Positions 7,912 through 15,757 of a stretch of DNA of 38,850 nucleotides are shown here, piece by piece. The notes below the pieces were generated by a model, which was not told the DNA's origin, searched no databases, and saw only the letters and a program-made list of their open reading frames with translations. Position 1 is the first letter of the stretch. Every line of letters starts with the position of its first letter. A program made the position numbers and the translations under genes. Source of the stretch: LMUY01 sp964246185 (GTDB lineage Bacteria > Pseudomonadota > Alphaproteobacteria > Acetobacterales > Acetobacteraceae); contig CAXTPP010000014.1 of NCBI GenBank assembly GCA_964246185.1, forward strand, positions 1-38,850, written 5' to 3'.

Positions 7912-8763
7912 TCAGACCCAGAACGCCAGCCGGCCGCGCACCCGGGCGAACAGCGTCCAGGCGCACAGGCACAGCACCGCGCTCCACACGGCCGCCGCGA
8001 CCCACAGGCCCAGCGCCGGCACGGTCCCGAGCAGCGGGTCCCGCACCAGCGCCAGCAGCGGGTAGAACGGGTTGAGCAGCAGGTACTGGGCGTTGTCCGT
8101 GATCAGCTCCGGCTGCCAGATGATCGGCGTCAGGAAGAAGGCGATCTGCATGATGCTGCCGACGATGGGGGCCACGTCGCGGAAACGGGCGCAGAACGCC
8201 CCCAGCAGCAGGCAGGCCGCGAGCGCGTCGATCACCCACAGGATGGCGCCGGGCAAGGCGGCAAAGGCAGTGACGCCGGGCCAGACATCGAACCAGGCGA
8301 ACACGCCCACGATCACCAGCACGTTGTGCAGCAGCACCAGCGCGTTGCGCACCACCGCGCGCAGCGCGTGGATGGTGAACGGCATGCGCAGCGAGCGGAT
8401 GCTGCCCTCGGCCGAGGTGAAGCAGGTGCAGGCGTCCCCCACCAGGCCGCCCAAGGTGTTCCACAGCACCAGGGACAGCGCCAGGTAGGGAAGGTACTTC
8501 TGCACCTCCATGTGGAACAGCTGGGAATAGAGCACGCCCATGGACAGCACCATGATGGCGGTGGACAGCGTGAGCCAGAACGGGCCGAGCACCGATCCGC
8601 GGTAGCGCAGCTTGATGTCCAGCCAGCCAAGGGTGAGAGCCAGCCGCCAGGCGGCCAGCCCGTCGGTCACGTCCTGCCACGCGACCCGATGCCGTTCCCG
8701 GGCGCCCACATTGGCAAGCAGATCAATCCCACGCTCACGCGCAGGCAAGGTTAAGCTCGGCAT
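7912..8763 (-). CDS. wzm: Polysaccharide/O-antigen ABC exporter, permease (Wzm-type)
   Basis: A 283-residue ABC-2 membrane subunit. After a cytoplasmic N-terminus the typical DIKLRYRGSVLGPFWLTLSTAI motif appears around residues 50-72, followed by about six hydrophobic helices and the IGSIMQIAFFLTPIIWQPE and NPFYPLLALVRDPLLG segments seen in Wzm/KpsM permeases. It forms the channel partner of the adjacent Wzt-type ATPase two bases downstream. A family 2 glycosyltransferase lies just upstream across a short tandem-repeat spacer, so the exporter probably handles a surface glycan made partly by that enzyme. Start ATG at 8763. Confidence 0.9.
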   Translation of the reverse strand: MPSLTLPARERGIDLLANVGARERHRVAWQDVTDGLAAWRLALTLGWLDIKLRYRGSVLGPFWLTLSTAIMVLSMGVLYSQLFHMEVQKYLPYLALSLVLWNTLGGLVGDACTCFTSAEGSIRSLRMPFTIHALRAVVRNALVLLHNVLVIVGVFAWFDVWPGVTAFAALPGAILWVIDALAACLLLGAFCARFRDVAPIVGSIMQIAFFLTPIIWQPELITDNAQYLLLNPFYPLLALVRDPLLGTVPALGLWVAAAVWSAVLCLCAWTLFARVRGRLAFWV

Positions 8764-8809
8764 TGCCAGCGCGCGATAGCGTATCGGTGAGCAAGCCGCA
8801 ACCGAATTG

Positions 8810-8864
8810 CGCCAGGGCGGCGCCAGGGCGGCGCCAGGGCGGCATCAGGCCGACGCCAGGGCGG
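8810..8864. repeat. 11-base tandem repeat, five units
   Basis: The unit CGCCAGGGCGG occurs at 8810-8820, 8821-8831, 8832-8842 and 8854-8864, with a diverged unit CATCAGGCCGA at 8843-8853. The array fills the gap between the glycosyltransferase stop (8867) and the wzm start (8763). Confidence 0.85.
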
Positions 8865-8866
8865 GG

Positions 8867-10822
8867 TCAGGGCAGCGGCGGCGGCGCGGCTGCCCCGAAG
8901 CACGGCTGCTCCGCTTCCAGGTGCAGGTTGGCGCTCAGGAACGGGTCGTGCAGCACCAGGCGCCCCCAGTCGCGCACCAGCCGGTCAAGCTCCTCCCGGG
9001 TGTGGTCACGGCGCTCCGGCACATGGTCGGGCGGACGGGTCGCGAGTTCGCGGTGCTCCACCGAGGCCCAGGGCGTCCAGACGATGCGGTAGCCGTGCGC
9101 GGTCAGGCGCAGGCAGAAATCCACGTCGTTGTAGGCGACCGGCAGCGCCTCGTTCAGGCCGCCGACGGCGAAGAAGGCCTCCCGCGCGACGGCCATGCAC
9201 GCGCCCGTCACCGCCCAGACCTGCCGGGCGGTGGCCATCAGCCCGAACGACCCGGCGCTGTCGCCAGGCGCGTAGCGGAACAGGTGGCGCGGGATGCCGG
9301 CCAGGTCCGTCGTGATGCCCGCGTGCTGCACCCGGCCGTCCGGGTACAGCAGCTTGGGGCCGACGGCGCCCACGCCAGGCTGGACCGCATGGGAGACCAT
9401 GACCGAAAGCCAGTCGGGATGCAGCGCGGCCGTGTCGTTGTTCAGCAGCAGCAACACGTCGCCGGCTGCCTGCCGCGCCGCGGCGTTGTTCATCGCCGAC
9501 CAGTTGAACCGCCCGGGGTGGCGCAGCACGCGGACCCGGCCATCCTCCGCCAGCCGGTCGAGCAGGGCCAGCGCCTCGGCTTGCACCGTTCCGTTGTCCA
9601 CGATCAGCAATTCCAGCCGCCCGTAACCGGTTCGGCGCAGCACGGCGTCCGCGCACGCGGACAGCAGCTCGGCATGGTCCCGGGTGGGCACCACCACCGA
9701 AACCAGCGGGGCCGGCTGCGGCAGCGCATAGACGATGCGGTGGCCGCCCGCCCCCGCTGGCATAGACGCCGGCACCGACGCTGGCACAGCTTGGGCGGCG
9801 ATGCCCTGCCGCCGCAGCTGCGCCGCCGCCGCACCGCGAAGGGCCTCCGCCGGGGCGGGCGGCGCGGCGCGGTGGCACAGCACGGCGGGGATGTGCCGGA
9901 TGCTGCCGGGCCGGGCCGCGGCGGCGACCTGGCTGGCCAGGCCGTACAGCCAGGCCGGGCCGCTCTCCGGGGACGCTTCGCGCAGCAGCGCCGCCCGGAA
10001 GAAGGTGAACGGCCCGAGCAGGTCGCGGCCGCGCTGCAATTCTTCGTCCCACTCCGGCTTGAAGAACGGCTGCACCCGCCGTCCAGCCTCCAGCCAGTCC
10101 TCGTCGGCGAAGATTACGTCCGCGTCGGGATGCCCCGCGGCGAACCCGGCGACGAGCCGCAACGCCTCCGGCGCCAGCGTGTCGCGGGGATCGACGAAGC
10201 AAACAAGATCGACGTCGAGGGTCCGGGCGAAGGCGACGGCATCGGCTGGCTGGAACCCCGCCGGCACGGGCTGGACCGACAAATTGGCCGGGGCAGCCGG
10301 CAAGCCGCCCTCGCCAGCCAGGGCGAGGATGCGGCACTCCGGCGGGCACGCCTGCAGCAGCCGGGCAAGTGCCGCGCCGAGCGCCGGCCCGGGAAGCAGC
10401 ACCACTCCGAGACGTTGCGGCGCCACGGCCTGGCGGCCCGGCTGCACGGCTGCCAGCTCGGCGAGGCAGGCAGGCTCGCACCCCTCGATCCAGGACTCGT
10501 AATCGCGGGGCTTGGCCGAGGCAGGCGGCTCGGGCGGCGGGGGGGCCGGAAGCGGCCTCGACGGCCGAAGCCAGATGATCGCCCGGCGCAGCGGCGCAGT
10601 GAGCCGCCAGATCGTGCTTGTCTCCAAGGCGCGCAGCTGGGTGCGCAGCAGGTCCGCATCCGCGCGCATTGCGGCCAGCGCCGCTTCCAGCGCGGCGGCC
10701 TGGTGCTGCGCCATGCCGGGGGACGGCAGCGGGGAGTCGAAGCTGGCCCAGTTCGCCTCCTTCAGGCGCTGGACGGTCCGGCTGCTGCGAGCGGTTTGCG
10801 GGTCGGGCAGGGGCAGCGTCAC
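8867..10822 (-). CDS. Family 2 glycosyltransferase (O-antigen/surface glycan type)
   Basis: A 651-residue protein. Residues 38-68 look helical or coiled-coil and run into IWRLTAPLRR (71-80), a signature found in many rhamnosyl/O-antigen glycosyltransferases. A first divergent GT-like half covers about 110-330 (FVDPRDTLAPEALRL, DVIFADEDWLEAG). The canonical GT-A domain starts near residue 372 with SVVVPTRDH, carries the sugar-nucleotide/metal motif LLLNNDTAALHPDW near 460, and the acceptor-side motif NDVDFCLRL near 568. Start is GTG at 10822. It probably transfers hexose or deoxyhexose to a surface glycan exported by the downstream Wzm/Wzt pair. Donor sugar is unknown; GDP-mannose made by the enzyme encoded at 23360-24829 is a speculative possibility. 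Confidence 0.85.
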   Translation of the reverse strand: MTLPLPDPQTARSSRTVQRLKEANWASFDSPLPSPGMAQHQAAALEAALAAMRADADLLRTQLRALETSTIWRLTAPLRRAIIWLRPSRPLPAPPPPEPPASAKPRDYESWIEGCEPACLAELAAVQPGRQAVAPQRLGVVLLPGPALGAALARLLQACPPECRILALAGEGGLPAAPANLSVQPVPAGFQPADAVAFARTLDVDLVCFVDPRDTLAPEALRLVAGFAAGHPDADVIFADEDWLEAGRRVQPFFKPEWDEELQRGRDLLGPFTFFRAALLREASPESGPAWLYGLASQVAAAARPGSIRHIPAVLCHRAAPPAPAEALRGAAAAQLRRQGIAAQAVPASVPASMPAGAGGHRIVYALPQPAPLVSVVVPTRDHAELLSACADAVLRRTGYGRLELLIVDNGTVQAEALALLDRLAEDGRVRVLRHPGRFNWSAMNNAAARQAAGDVLLLLNNDTAALHPDWLSVMVSHAVQPGVGAVGPKLLYPDGRVQHAGITTDLAGIPRHLFRYAPGDSAGSFGLMATARQVWAVTGACMAVAREAFFAVGGLNEALPVAYNDVDFCLRLTAHGYRIVWTPWASVEHRELATRPPDHVPERRDHTREELDRLVRDWGRLVLHDPFLSANLHLEAEQPCFGAAAPPPLP

Positions 10823-10858
10823 GCAGGCGAAGTCCCGGGCGGTGGCATTGCGGGACCG

Positions 10859-11623
10859 TTACAGCGGCGGGTCCCCGTTGTCACCAGCCTGCTCCGCCCC
10901 AGCCTGCTCCGCCCCAGCCTGCTCCGCCCCAGCCTGGGCCGCCGCGTGACGCGCCTGCCCCGCCGGGCACAGGTCGAGCAAAGGGCAGCGCGCGCAGGCG
11001 GGGTTGCGGAAGAAGCAGCACCGTTGCCCGTGCAGCATGAGGACCTCGTGGTTGTCGTAGATCTGCTGGGCGTCCCATTCGGGCGGCAGCTGCGCCTCCA
11101 GCACGCGGTGCGACGGGCCGACGGCCAGCCGCTCGGGGATCAGCCCGGTGCGCGCCGCGACGCGGTGGTGATGGCTGTCCACGGGCAGCGCCGGACGGCG
11201 TAGCGTGCTGAAGCTGAGCACGGCGGCGCTGGTCTTGGGACCGACGCCGGGCAGGCGCTCGAGCCAGGCGCGCGCCGCCTCCACCGTCAGCCCGCCCAGG
11301 AAATCCAGGTTCAGCTCGCCGCGGTCGGCCTCGATCGCGCGCAGGACCGCCTGGATGCGCGGCGCCTTCTGCTCCGGCCAGGTGGCGCGCGCGATCGTCG
11401 CCTCGATGTCCGCGGTGGGCGCTGCGGCGGCTGCGGCCCACTCCGGGAAGCGGTCCCGCAGCGCCTTGAACGCCGCTCCGCTGTCGGCGTTGCGGGTGCG
11501 GTGGGACAGCAGCGAGCTGACCAGCTCGCTCAGCGGGTCAAGGGAGTGGAAGTAGCCGATGGGGCAGTGGTACAGGTCGCACAGCCGGCGGTGGACCTCC
11601 AGCGCCTTGTCCCGCAGATCCAT
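10859..11623 (-). CDS. Endonuclease III-like DNA glycosylase
   Basis: A 254-residue helix-hairpin-helix GPD-family protein with a C-terminal iron-sulfur cluster. The HhH is LPGVGPKTSAAVL, the region with the catalytic acidic residue is LPVDSHHHRVAARTGL, and the cluster cysteines are in CCFFRNPACARCPLLDLC. It would excise oxidised or damaged bases in base excision repair, but it is divergent from canonical Nth and substrate range is uncertain. The start is ATG at 11623; a longer in-frame extension upstream is antisense to nothing but belongs to another frame of the desaturase. The C-terminus carries a tandem Ala-Gly-Ala-Glu-Gln repeat. It sits between the desaturase (50 bases upstream) and the glycosyltransferase (36 bases downstream). 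Confidence 0.85.
   Translation of the reverse strand: MDLRDKALEVHRRLCDLYHCPIGYFHSLDPLSELVSSLLSHRTRNADSGAAFKALRDRFPEWAAAAAAPTADIEATIARATWPEQKAPRIQAVLRAIEADRGELNLDFLGGLTVEAARAWLERLPGVGPKTSAAVLSFSTLRRPALPVDSHHHRVAARTGLIPERLAVGPSHRVLEAQLPPEWDAQQIYDNHEVLMLHGQRCCFFRNPACARCPLLDLCPAGQARHAAAQAGAEQAGAEQAGAEQAGDNGDPPL
10886..10935. repeat. 15-base in-frame tandem repeat in the endonuclease III-like gene
   Basis: The 15-base unit AGCCTGCTCCGCCCC occurs at 10886-10900, 10901-10915 and 10916-10930 without a mismatch, followed by a partial AGCCT. It encodes repeated Ala-Gly-Ala-Glu-Gln on the minus strand at the protein's C-terminus. Copy-number change would keep the frame. Confidence 0.9.
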
Positions 11624-11673
11624 GATGCCTGCCCCCTTGCGGGACACAGCGCCACGAACCGCGGCAGGTTGCC

Positions 11674-12678
11674 TCAGCTGGGGAACCGCACCATCCGCCC
11701 GCCCTCCTCGTCCCACAGCGCGTAGCAGGGCGCCAGCAGGGCCTGCCACAACGTCAGCGTGGTCACGGCGCCCAGCTCGGGCCGGGCCTCGTGGCACTCC
11801 TGCAGGCGGTAGTTCGGCATCCGTGCGGCCAGGTGATGGACGTGGTGGTAGCCGATGTTGCCGGTGAACCATTGCAGGATGCGGGGCAGCTTCAGGTAGG
11901 AGCTGCCGTGCAGCGACGCCTGCAACGGGTTCCACTCCGCCTGCCGCGCCCACTGCGCTTCCTCGAACCGGTGCTGCACGGAGAACAGCCACACGCCGAT
12001 GATCGAGGTGATCACCAGGATCGGCATCTGGACCAGCACGACCGGCCATATCCCGAAGGTCAGCACGAGGGCCGCCAGCACGCCGGCGATCACCAGGTTG
12101 GTGAGGTAGACGCTGCGGCGCTCCCGCTTCCAGCCCGCCGGCGCGTCGAACGGCACGCGGTAGAGCAGCAGGAACACGACGGGGGGCAGCAGCAGCTGCG
12201 TCAGTATCGGGTGGCGCGAGATGCGGTACAGCACCCGGCGGCCGCGCGGCAGGGCCTGGTACTCCGCCAGGGTGGCGCAGGTCGAGTAGATGTCGATGCC
12301 GGTGTCGCGGCGGTCGAGGTTGTTGAAGCTGGCGTGGTGGTTGGCGTGCTGCCGGCGCCAGAACGCGTAGGGCGTGAAGGTGATGACGCTGCAGAAGCGG
12401 CCGAGCAGGTCGTTCGCCCGGCGCGAATGGAAGAACGAGCCATGCCCGCAGTCGTGCTGGACGATGAACAGCCGCACCATCAGCCCGGCGGCGGGCACGG
12501 CGAGGGCGAGGGTCAGCCAGAGGGACACGCGGAGGCTGGCGTACATCGCCGCATCCAGGGCCACGAACGCGAGGAAGGTGGAGCCGAACTGCCACAGGCT
12601 GCGCCGGAGCGATGGCAGCTGGAACGGCGCCATGGCCGCCAGCAGCGTACGGCGTTCGAGGGGTGAAGCGTCCGTCAT
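11674..12678 (-). CDS. Membrane fatty acid desaturase
   Basis: A 334-residue membrane di-iron desaturase. The three histidine boxes are HDCGH, HANHH and HHVHH, in correct order and spacing, with hydrophobic pairs between them. It probably introduces a double bond into acyl chains of membrane lipids; the pattern resembles omega-6/delta-12-type (DesA/FAD2-like) enzymes, but regioselectivity cannot be read from sequence. Start is ATG at 12678, with GGAA a few bases upstream as a weak ribosome-binding site. An in-frame extension to 12759 has no coding character. It leads the minus-strand run desaturase, endonuclease III-like, glycosyltransferase, wzm, wzt. Confidence 0.9.
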   Translation of the reverse strand: MTDASPLERRTLLAAMAPFQLPSLRRSLWQFGSTFLAFVALDAAMYASLRVSLWLTLALAVPAAGLMVRLFIVQHDCGHGSFFHSRRANDLLGRFCSVITFTPYAFWRRQHANHHASFNNLDRRDTGIDIYSTCATLAEYQALPRGRRVLYRISRHPILTQLLLPPVVFLLLYRVPFDAPAGWKRERRSVYLTNLVIAGVLAALVLTFGIWPVVLVQMPILVITSIIGVWLFSVQHRFEEAQWARQAEWNPLQASLHGSSYLKLPRILQWFTGNIGYHHVHHLAARMPNYRLQECHEARPELGAVTTLTLWQALLAPCYALWDEEGGRMVRFPS

Positions 12679-13048
12679 TCTGTTTCCATGAGTGGCTGTT
12701 GCGGCAGGAAGCTCGCGCAGCCGGATCGCCGGAGCCGGGAGTTCACGGCGAGACGGCACATCTGGCGCATCGTCATCGGCATGTCTCTCCCGGCCCTATG
12801 CGAAAGGCCGCTGGAGCTGCACGCTCACTTGGCAGCTTCATGGGGCCTTGTCATCCCCGATCTGCCGGATGAGTGGCGAGGATGCGGACGCCGCGCTTGC
12901 GTCAAGGTCGGAACCGGGCGTGCAGGCGCGCGCCGAGGAAGCTCACCGGCCCGCTATCGCGACTGCCCGGGTCTGCCTGGATGAGTGGGCAATGCCTTCA
13001 CGGCGCCGCCCGCCATTGGAAAATGGCCGCCTTCAGGCCAAGACTCTG
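12679..13048. other. 370-base gap between nickel/cobalt permease and desaturase
   Basis: No gene, RNA or promoter is recognised with confidence. Near the permease stop, GCCATT (13012-13017) and AATGGC (13022-13027) form a six-base stem with a four-base loop on the minus strand but without a following T run, so it is at best a weak terminator for the permease transcript. The remainder must contain the desaturase promoter, which I cannot place. Confidence 0.4.
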
Positions 13049-14113
13049 TCAGCTGCGGGCTGGGATGACGTCCAGGGCGTCGAAACCTTTGTAGCGGTAG
13101 ACCAGCACCGAGCCGATCCATGCCGCGATGAAGATCCCGATGATGACGAAGCCCAGGCTGTTGAAGTTTTCGTTCAGCACGCCCACGCCGTCCCACACCC
13201 CGCCCGTCAGGCCGAGTTGGCCGCCGACGAGCCCGAGCGCCTCGATCCCGCCGATCAGCACTGCAACGATCACGGAGACCAAGGTGATCGTCATGTTGTA
13301 GTACAGCTTGCGGATCGGCTTGACGAACGCCCAGTCGTAGGCGCCCAGCATCAGGATGCCGTCCGTGGTGTCGACCAGGGACATCCCCGCCGCGAACAGC
13401 GCCGGGAACACCATGATGGACCAGATCGACACGCCCTGGCCGGCCTGCGTCGCCGAGATGCCGAGCAGCGCCACCTCGGTCGCGGTGTCGAAGCCGAGGC
13501 CGAACAGGAAGCCGAGCGGGAACATGTGCCAGCTGCGGGTGATCAGCTGGAACAGCGGCCGGAACAGCCGGGCCAGGAGGCCGCGCTGGTTGAGCAGCAG
13601 GTCGAGATCCTCCTCGACGTAGGCGCCGCCGCGCTTGACGTGCTGGAAGGTCAGCCAGACCGAGCGGAAGATGAGCAGGTTCATGGCCGCTATCACGAAC
13701 AGGAAAATCGCCGAAACGCTCGTGCTGATCACGCTGCCGATGGTCTTCAGGCCGTCGAAATGCTCGGCAAGCGCGCTGGTCGTGGCGGCGATGGCGGCTG
13801 CCGCCAGGATCACGACGGTCGCGTGGCCCATCGCGAAGAAGAAGCCGACGCTCACCGGGCGCTTGCCCTCCTGCATGAGCTTGCGCGTCACGTTGTCGAT
13901 CGCCGCGATGTGGTCGGCGTCCACGGCATGGCGCAGGCCGAAGCCGTAGGCCAGCAGCGCCGTGCCCAGCAGGACCGGGCGGTCGCGGAACACCATCGCC
14001 GCCCAGGCCCAGACCGCCAAGTTGCCCAGCACGAGGATGGCATAGATGCCGGTCACGGGCCGGCGCAGGCTGGTGGAGCGCTCGTCGAACACGTCTTTCA
14101 GGTAGGCGAGCAT
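13049..14113 (-). CDS. Nickel/cobalt permease, NiCoT (HoxN/NixA) family
   Basis: A 354-residue inner-membrane transporter for nickel or cobalt. The signature in the second helix is RHAVDADHIAAIDNVTRK, with H62, D67 and H68 forming the metal-selecting HX4DH motif. Further family motifs are VGFFFAMGHATVVI and LGFLFGLGFDTATEVALLG. About eight transmembrane helices are visible. The start is ATG at 14113, with CGGAG about 12 bases upstream; an in-frame extension to 14368 is Arg-rich and lacks coding character. No cobalamin riboswitch or NikR-like operator is seen upstream, and no urease or hydrogenase gene is in the window, so choice of metal is open. Confidence 0.92.
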   Translation of the reverse strand: MLAYLKDVFDERSTSLRRPVTGIYAILVLGNLAVWAWAAMVFRDRPVLLGTALLAYGFGLRHAVDADHIAAIDNVTRKLMQEGKRPVSVGFFFAMGHATVVILAAAAIAATTSALAEHFDGLKTIGSVISTSVSAIFLFVIAAMNLLIFRSVWLTFQHVKRGGAYVEEDLDLLLNQRGLLARLFRPLFQLITRSWHMFPLGFLFGLGFDTATEVALLGISATQAGQGVSIWSIMVFPALFAAGMSLVDTTDGILMLGAYDWAFVKPIRKLYYNMTITLVSVIVAVLIGGIEALGLVGGQLGLTGGVWDGVGVLNENFNSLGFVIIGIFIAAWIGSVLVYRYKGFDALDVIPARS

Positions 14114-14498
14114 GATGACGGCTCCGCGATGTCGCAGCTGCGAGGGAGGGTGCGCGGCCACGCTGCGCGGGCCGGCTTGGCCGCAACGGCCGCCCAGTTG
14201 GCTGGGCCGCCGGCCATCGCGCCATTGCGACGGTTTCCTGCGACGCTTGAAAGCTAGGTTGCGCTGCGATGGCCGGTCAATGAAAAAGGCCCTCGGCATC
14301 GCTCTATTTTGCCAGGATGCGCGGTGGTCAACCGATATGGAGGGTTGTGCTGCCCAGGACTGCAACAAAGACCGGCCATCTCAGCCCTCCCCCGCCGGCT
14401 CGGCTGAATCAATGGTTGTGTTCCCGCCGCCGCAATGTGTAGCCTTTCCCTGGTGGGGGCTGGTCCGCTTGCCGCCGGCTCAGGCACCAACGTCGCTG

Positions 14499-14548
14499 CC
14501 AAGCTTGATCGGAAACCAGGCTGGATTGAATACCAAGCTGGATCGAAA
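14499..14548. repeat. Degenerate 17-base tandem repeat upstream of amiE
   Basis: Three units follow each other: CCAAGCTTGATCGGAAA (14499-14515), CCAGGCTGGATTGAATA (14516-14532) and CCAAGCTGGATCGAAA (14533-14548, one base shorter). The spacing is near one and a half helical turns, and the array sits about 140 bases before the amiE start, so it could be an iterated operator. The link to regulation is inference. Confidence 0.6.
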
Positions 14549-14603
14549 CCGAACAGGCGTCCGCCGCGGGGCGCCTCACCCTCCGCTGCCTGTCCTAGCG
14601 TGC

Positions 14604-14623
14604 CGCACGGACAGGTCCGTGCG
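14604..14623. promoter_or_regulatory. 20-base palindrome upstream of amiE
   Basis: CGCACGGACAGGTCCGTGCG consists of nine-base arms around AG. As DNA it is a possible operator for a dimeric repressor; as RNA it folds to an eight-pair hairpin with a CAGG loop. No T run follows, so a simple terminator is unlikely. It lies 65 bases before the amiE start codon. Confidence 0.5.
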
Positions 14624-14688
14624 CCACCCTAGCCCTGCCTGCCCGCGTGCGCCCGCCGCGGTTGAAACACTTAGGAAGGAGATCAGCC

Positions 14689-15720
14689 GTGCTGCATGGC
14701 GATATTTCGAGTAGCAAGGACACCGTCGGCGTCGCCGTCGTCAACTACAAGATGCCGCGGATGCACACCAAGGCCGAGGTGCTGGCCAACGCGCAGAAGA
14801 TCGCCGACATGGTGACCGGCATGAAGACCGGCCTGCCCGGCATGGACCTGGTGATCTTCCCGGAATACTCGACCCACGGGATCATGTACGACAGCAAGGA
14901 GATGTACGAGACCGCCGCCACCGTGCCCGGCGACGAGACGGAGATCTTCGCCGAGGCCTGCCGCAGCGCGAAGGTGTGGGGCGTGTTCTCGCTCACCGGC
15001 GAACGGCATGAGGAGCATCCTAACAAGGCGCCCTACAACACGCTGATCCTGATGAACGACAAGGGCGAGATCGTCCAGAAATACCGCAAGATCATGCCTT
15101 GGGTGCCGATCGAGGGCTGGTACCCCGGCAACTGCACCTACGTCTCGGACGGGCCGAAGGGCATGAAGGTCAGCCTGATCATCTGCGACGACGGCAACTA
15201 CCCGGAGATCTGGCGGGACTGCGCCATGCGCGGGGCCGAGCTGATCGTGCGCTGCCAGGGCTACATGTACCCGGCCAAGGAACAGCAGATCATGATGGCC
15301 AAGTCGATGGCCTGGGCCAACAACTGCTACGTCGCGGTCGCCAACGCCACCGGGTTCGACGGCGTGTACTCGTATTTCGGCCACTCCTCGATCATCGGCT
15401 TCGACGGCCGCACGCTCGGCGAGTGCGGCACGGAGGAGTACGGCATCCAATACGCCGCGCTGTCCACCTCGCTGATCCGCGACGCGCGCTCGACCATGCA
15501 GTCCGAGAACCATCTCTTCAAGCTGCTGCACCGCGGCTACACCGGCATGATCAACTCCGGCGAAGGCGACAAGGGCGAGGCGTCCTGCCCGTACGACTTT
15601 TACAAGAAGTGGATCGCCGACCCTGAGGGCACCCGCGAGATGGTCGAGGCCATGACCCGCAAGACCGTCGGCACGGAGGAGTGCCCGATCGAGGGCATTC
15701 CCGCCGCCACCCACCGCTGA
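14689..15720 (+). CDS. amiE: Aliphatic amidase
   Basis: A 343-residue nitrilase-superfamily amidase that hydrolyses short aliphatic amides (acetamide, propionamide) to the acid and ammonia in the cytoplasm. The catalytic Glu-Lys-Cys triad falls at E59 (FPEYS), K134 (YRKIMPW) and C166 (IICDDGNYPEIW), exactly the numbering of the Pseudomonas enzyme, and length and N-terminus (LHGDISSS) match. This fixes the start as GTG at 14689 rather than the upstream ATG at 14647; AAGGAG at 14676-14681 lies seven bases before it. No amiR/amiC-type regulator or amide channel gene adjoins, so control is probably by another mechanism acting in the long leader. Confidence 0.96.
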   Translation: MLHGDISSSKDTVGVAVVNYKMPRMHTKAEVLANAQKIADMVTGMKTGLPGMDLVIFPEYSTHGIMYDSKEMYETAATVPGDETEIFAEACRSAKVWGVFSLTGERHEEHPNKAPYNTLILMNDKGEIVQKYRKIMPWVPIEGWYPGNCTYVSDGPKGMKVSLIICDDGNYPEIWRDCAMRGAELIVRCQGYMYPAKEQQIMMAKSMAWANNCYVAVANATGFDGVYSYFGHSSIIGFDGRTLGECGTEEYGIQYAALSTSLIRDARSTMQSENHLFKLLHRGYTGMINSGEGDKGEASCPYDFYKKWIADPEGTREMVEAMTRKTVGTEECPIEGIPAATHR

Positions 15721-15725
15721 GGGCG

Positions 15726-15757
15726 GCCGCCGGGACGGCGCGCGCCGTCCCGGCGGC
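15726..15757. terminator. Bidirectional terminator hairpin between amiE and DUF421 gene
   Basis: A perfect 32-base inverted repeat: arm GCCGCCGGGACGGCGC (15726-15741) is followed immediately by its reverse complement (15742-15757). It lies between convergent genes, starting six bases after the amiE stop and touching the stop of the DUF421 gene. There is no long T run, but the position and strength suggest it ends transcripts from both sides. Confidence 0.7.

Larger units (their letters stand above)
14114..14688. other. 575-base divergent region between NiCoT permease and amiE
   Basis: No protein-coding gene is supported here. It contains a degenerate 17-base tandem repeat (14499-14548), a 20-base palindrome (14604-14623) and a strong ribosome-binding site for amiE (14673-14681). 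The half nearest the permease has no B12-box or NikR-like inverted repeat that I can recognise. The length suits a regulated or long-leader promoter for amiE. Confidence 0.5.

Noticed and set aside
7910..8680. N-terminal extension of the Wzt frame through wzm
   Set aside because: This part is the wrong frame of the wzm gene; Wzt homology starts at the ATG at 7909.
8807..11203. 798-codon plus-strand frame opposite the glycosyltransferase and endonuclease III-like genes
   Set aside because: A shadow of high-G+C minus-strand genes; no domain recognisable and composition is Gln/Arg/His-rich.
14114..14300. Cobalamin riboswitch or NikR operator upstream of the NiCoT gene
   Set aside because: No B12-box (GCCACTG type) and no GTATGA/TCATAC inverted repeat found by eye.
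14440..14480. Sigma-54 promoter for amiE
   Set aside because: GG and TTGC elements exist but their spacing does not fit -24/-12.
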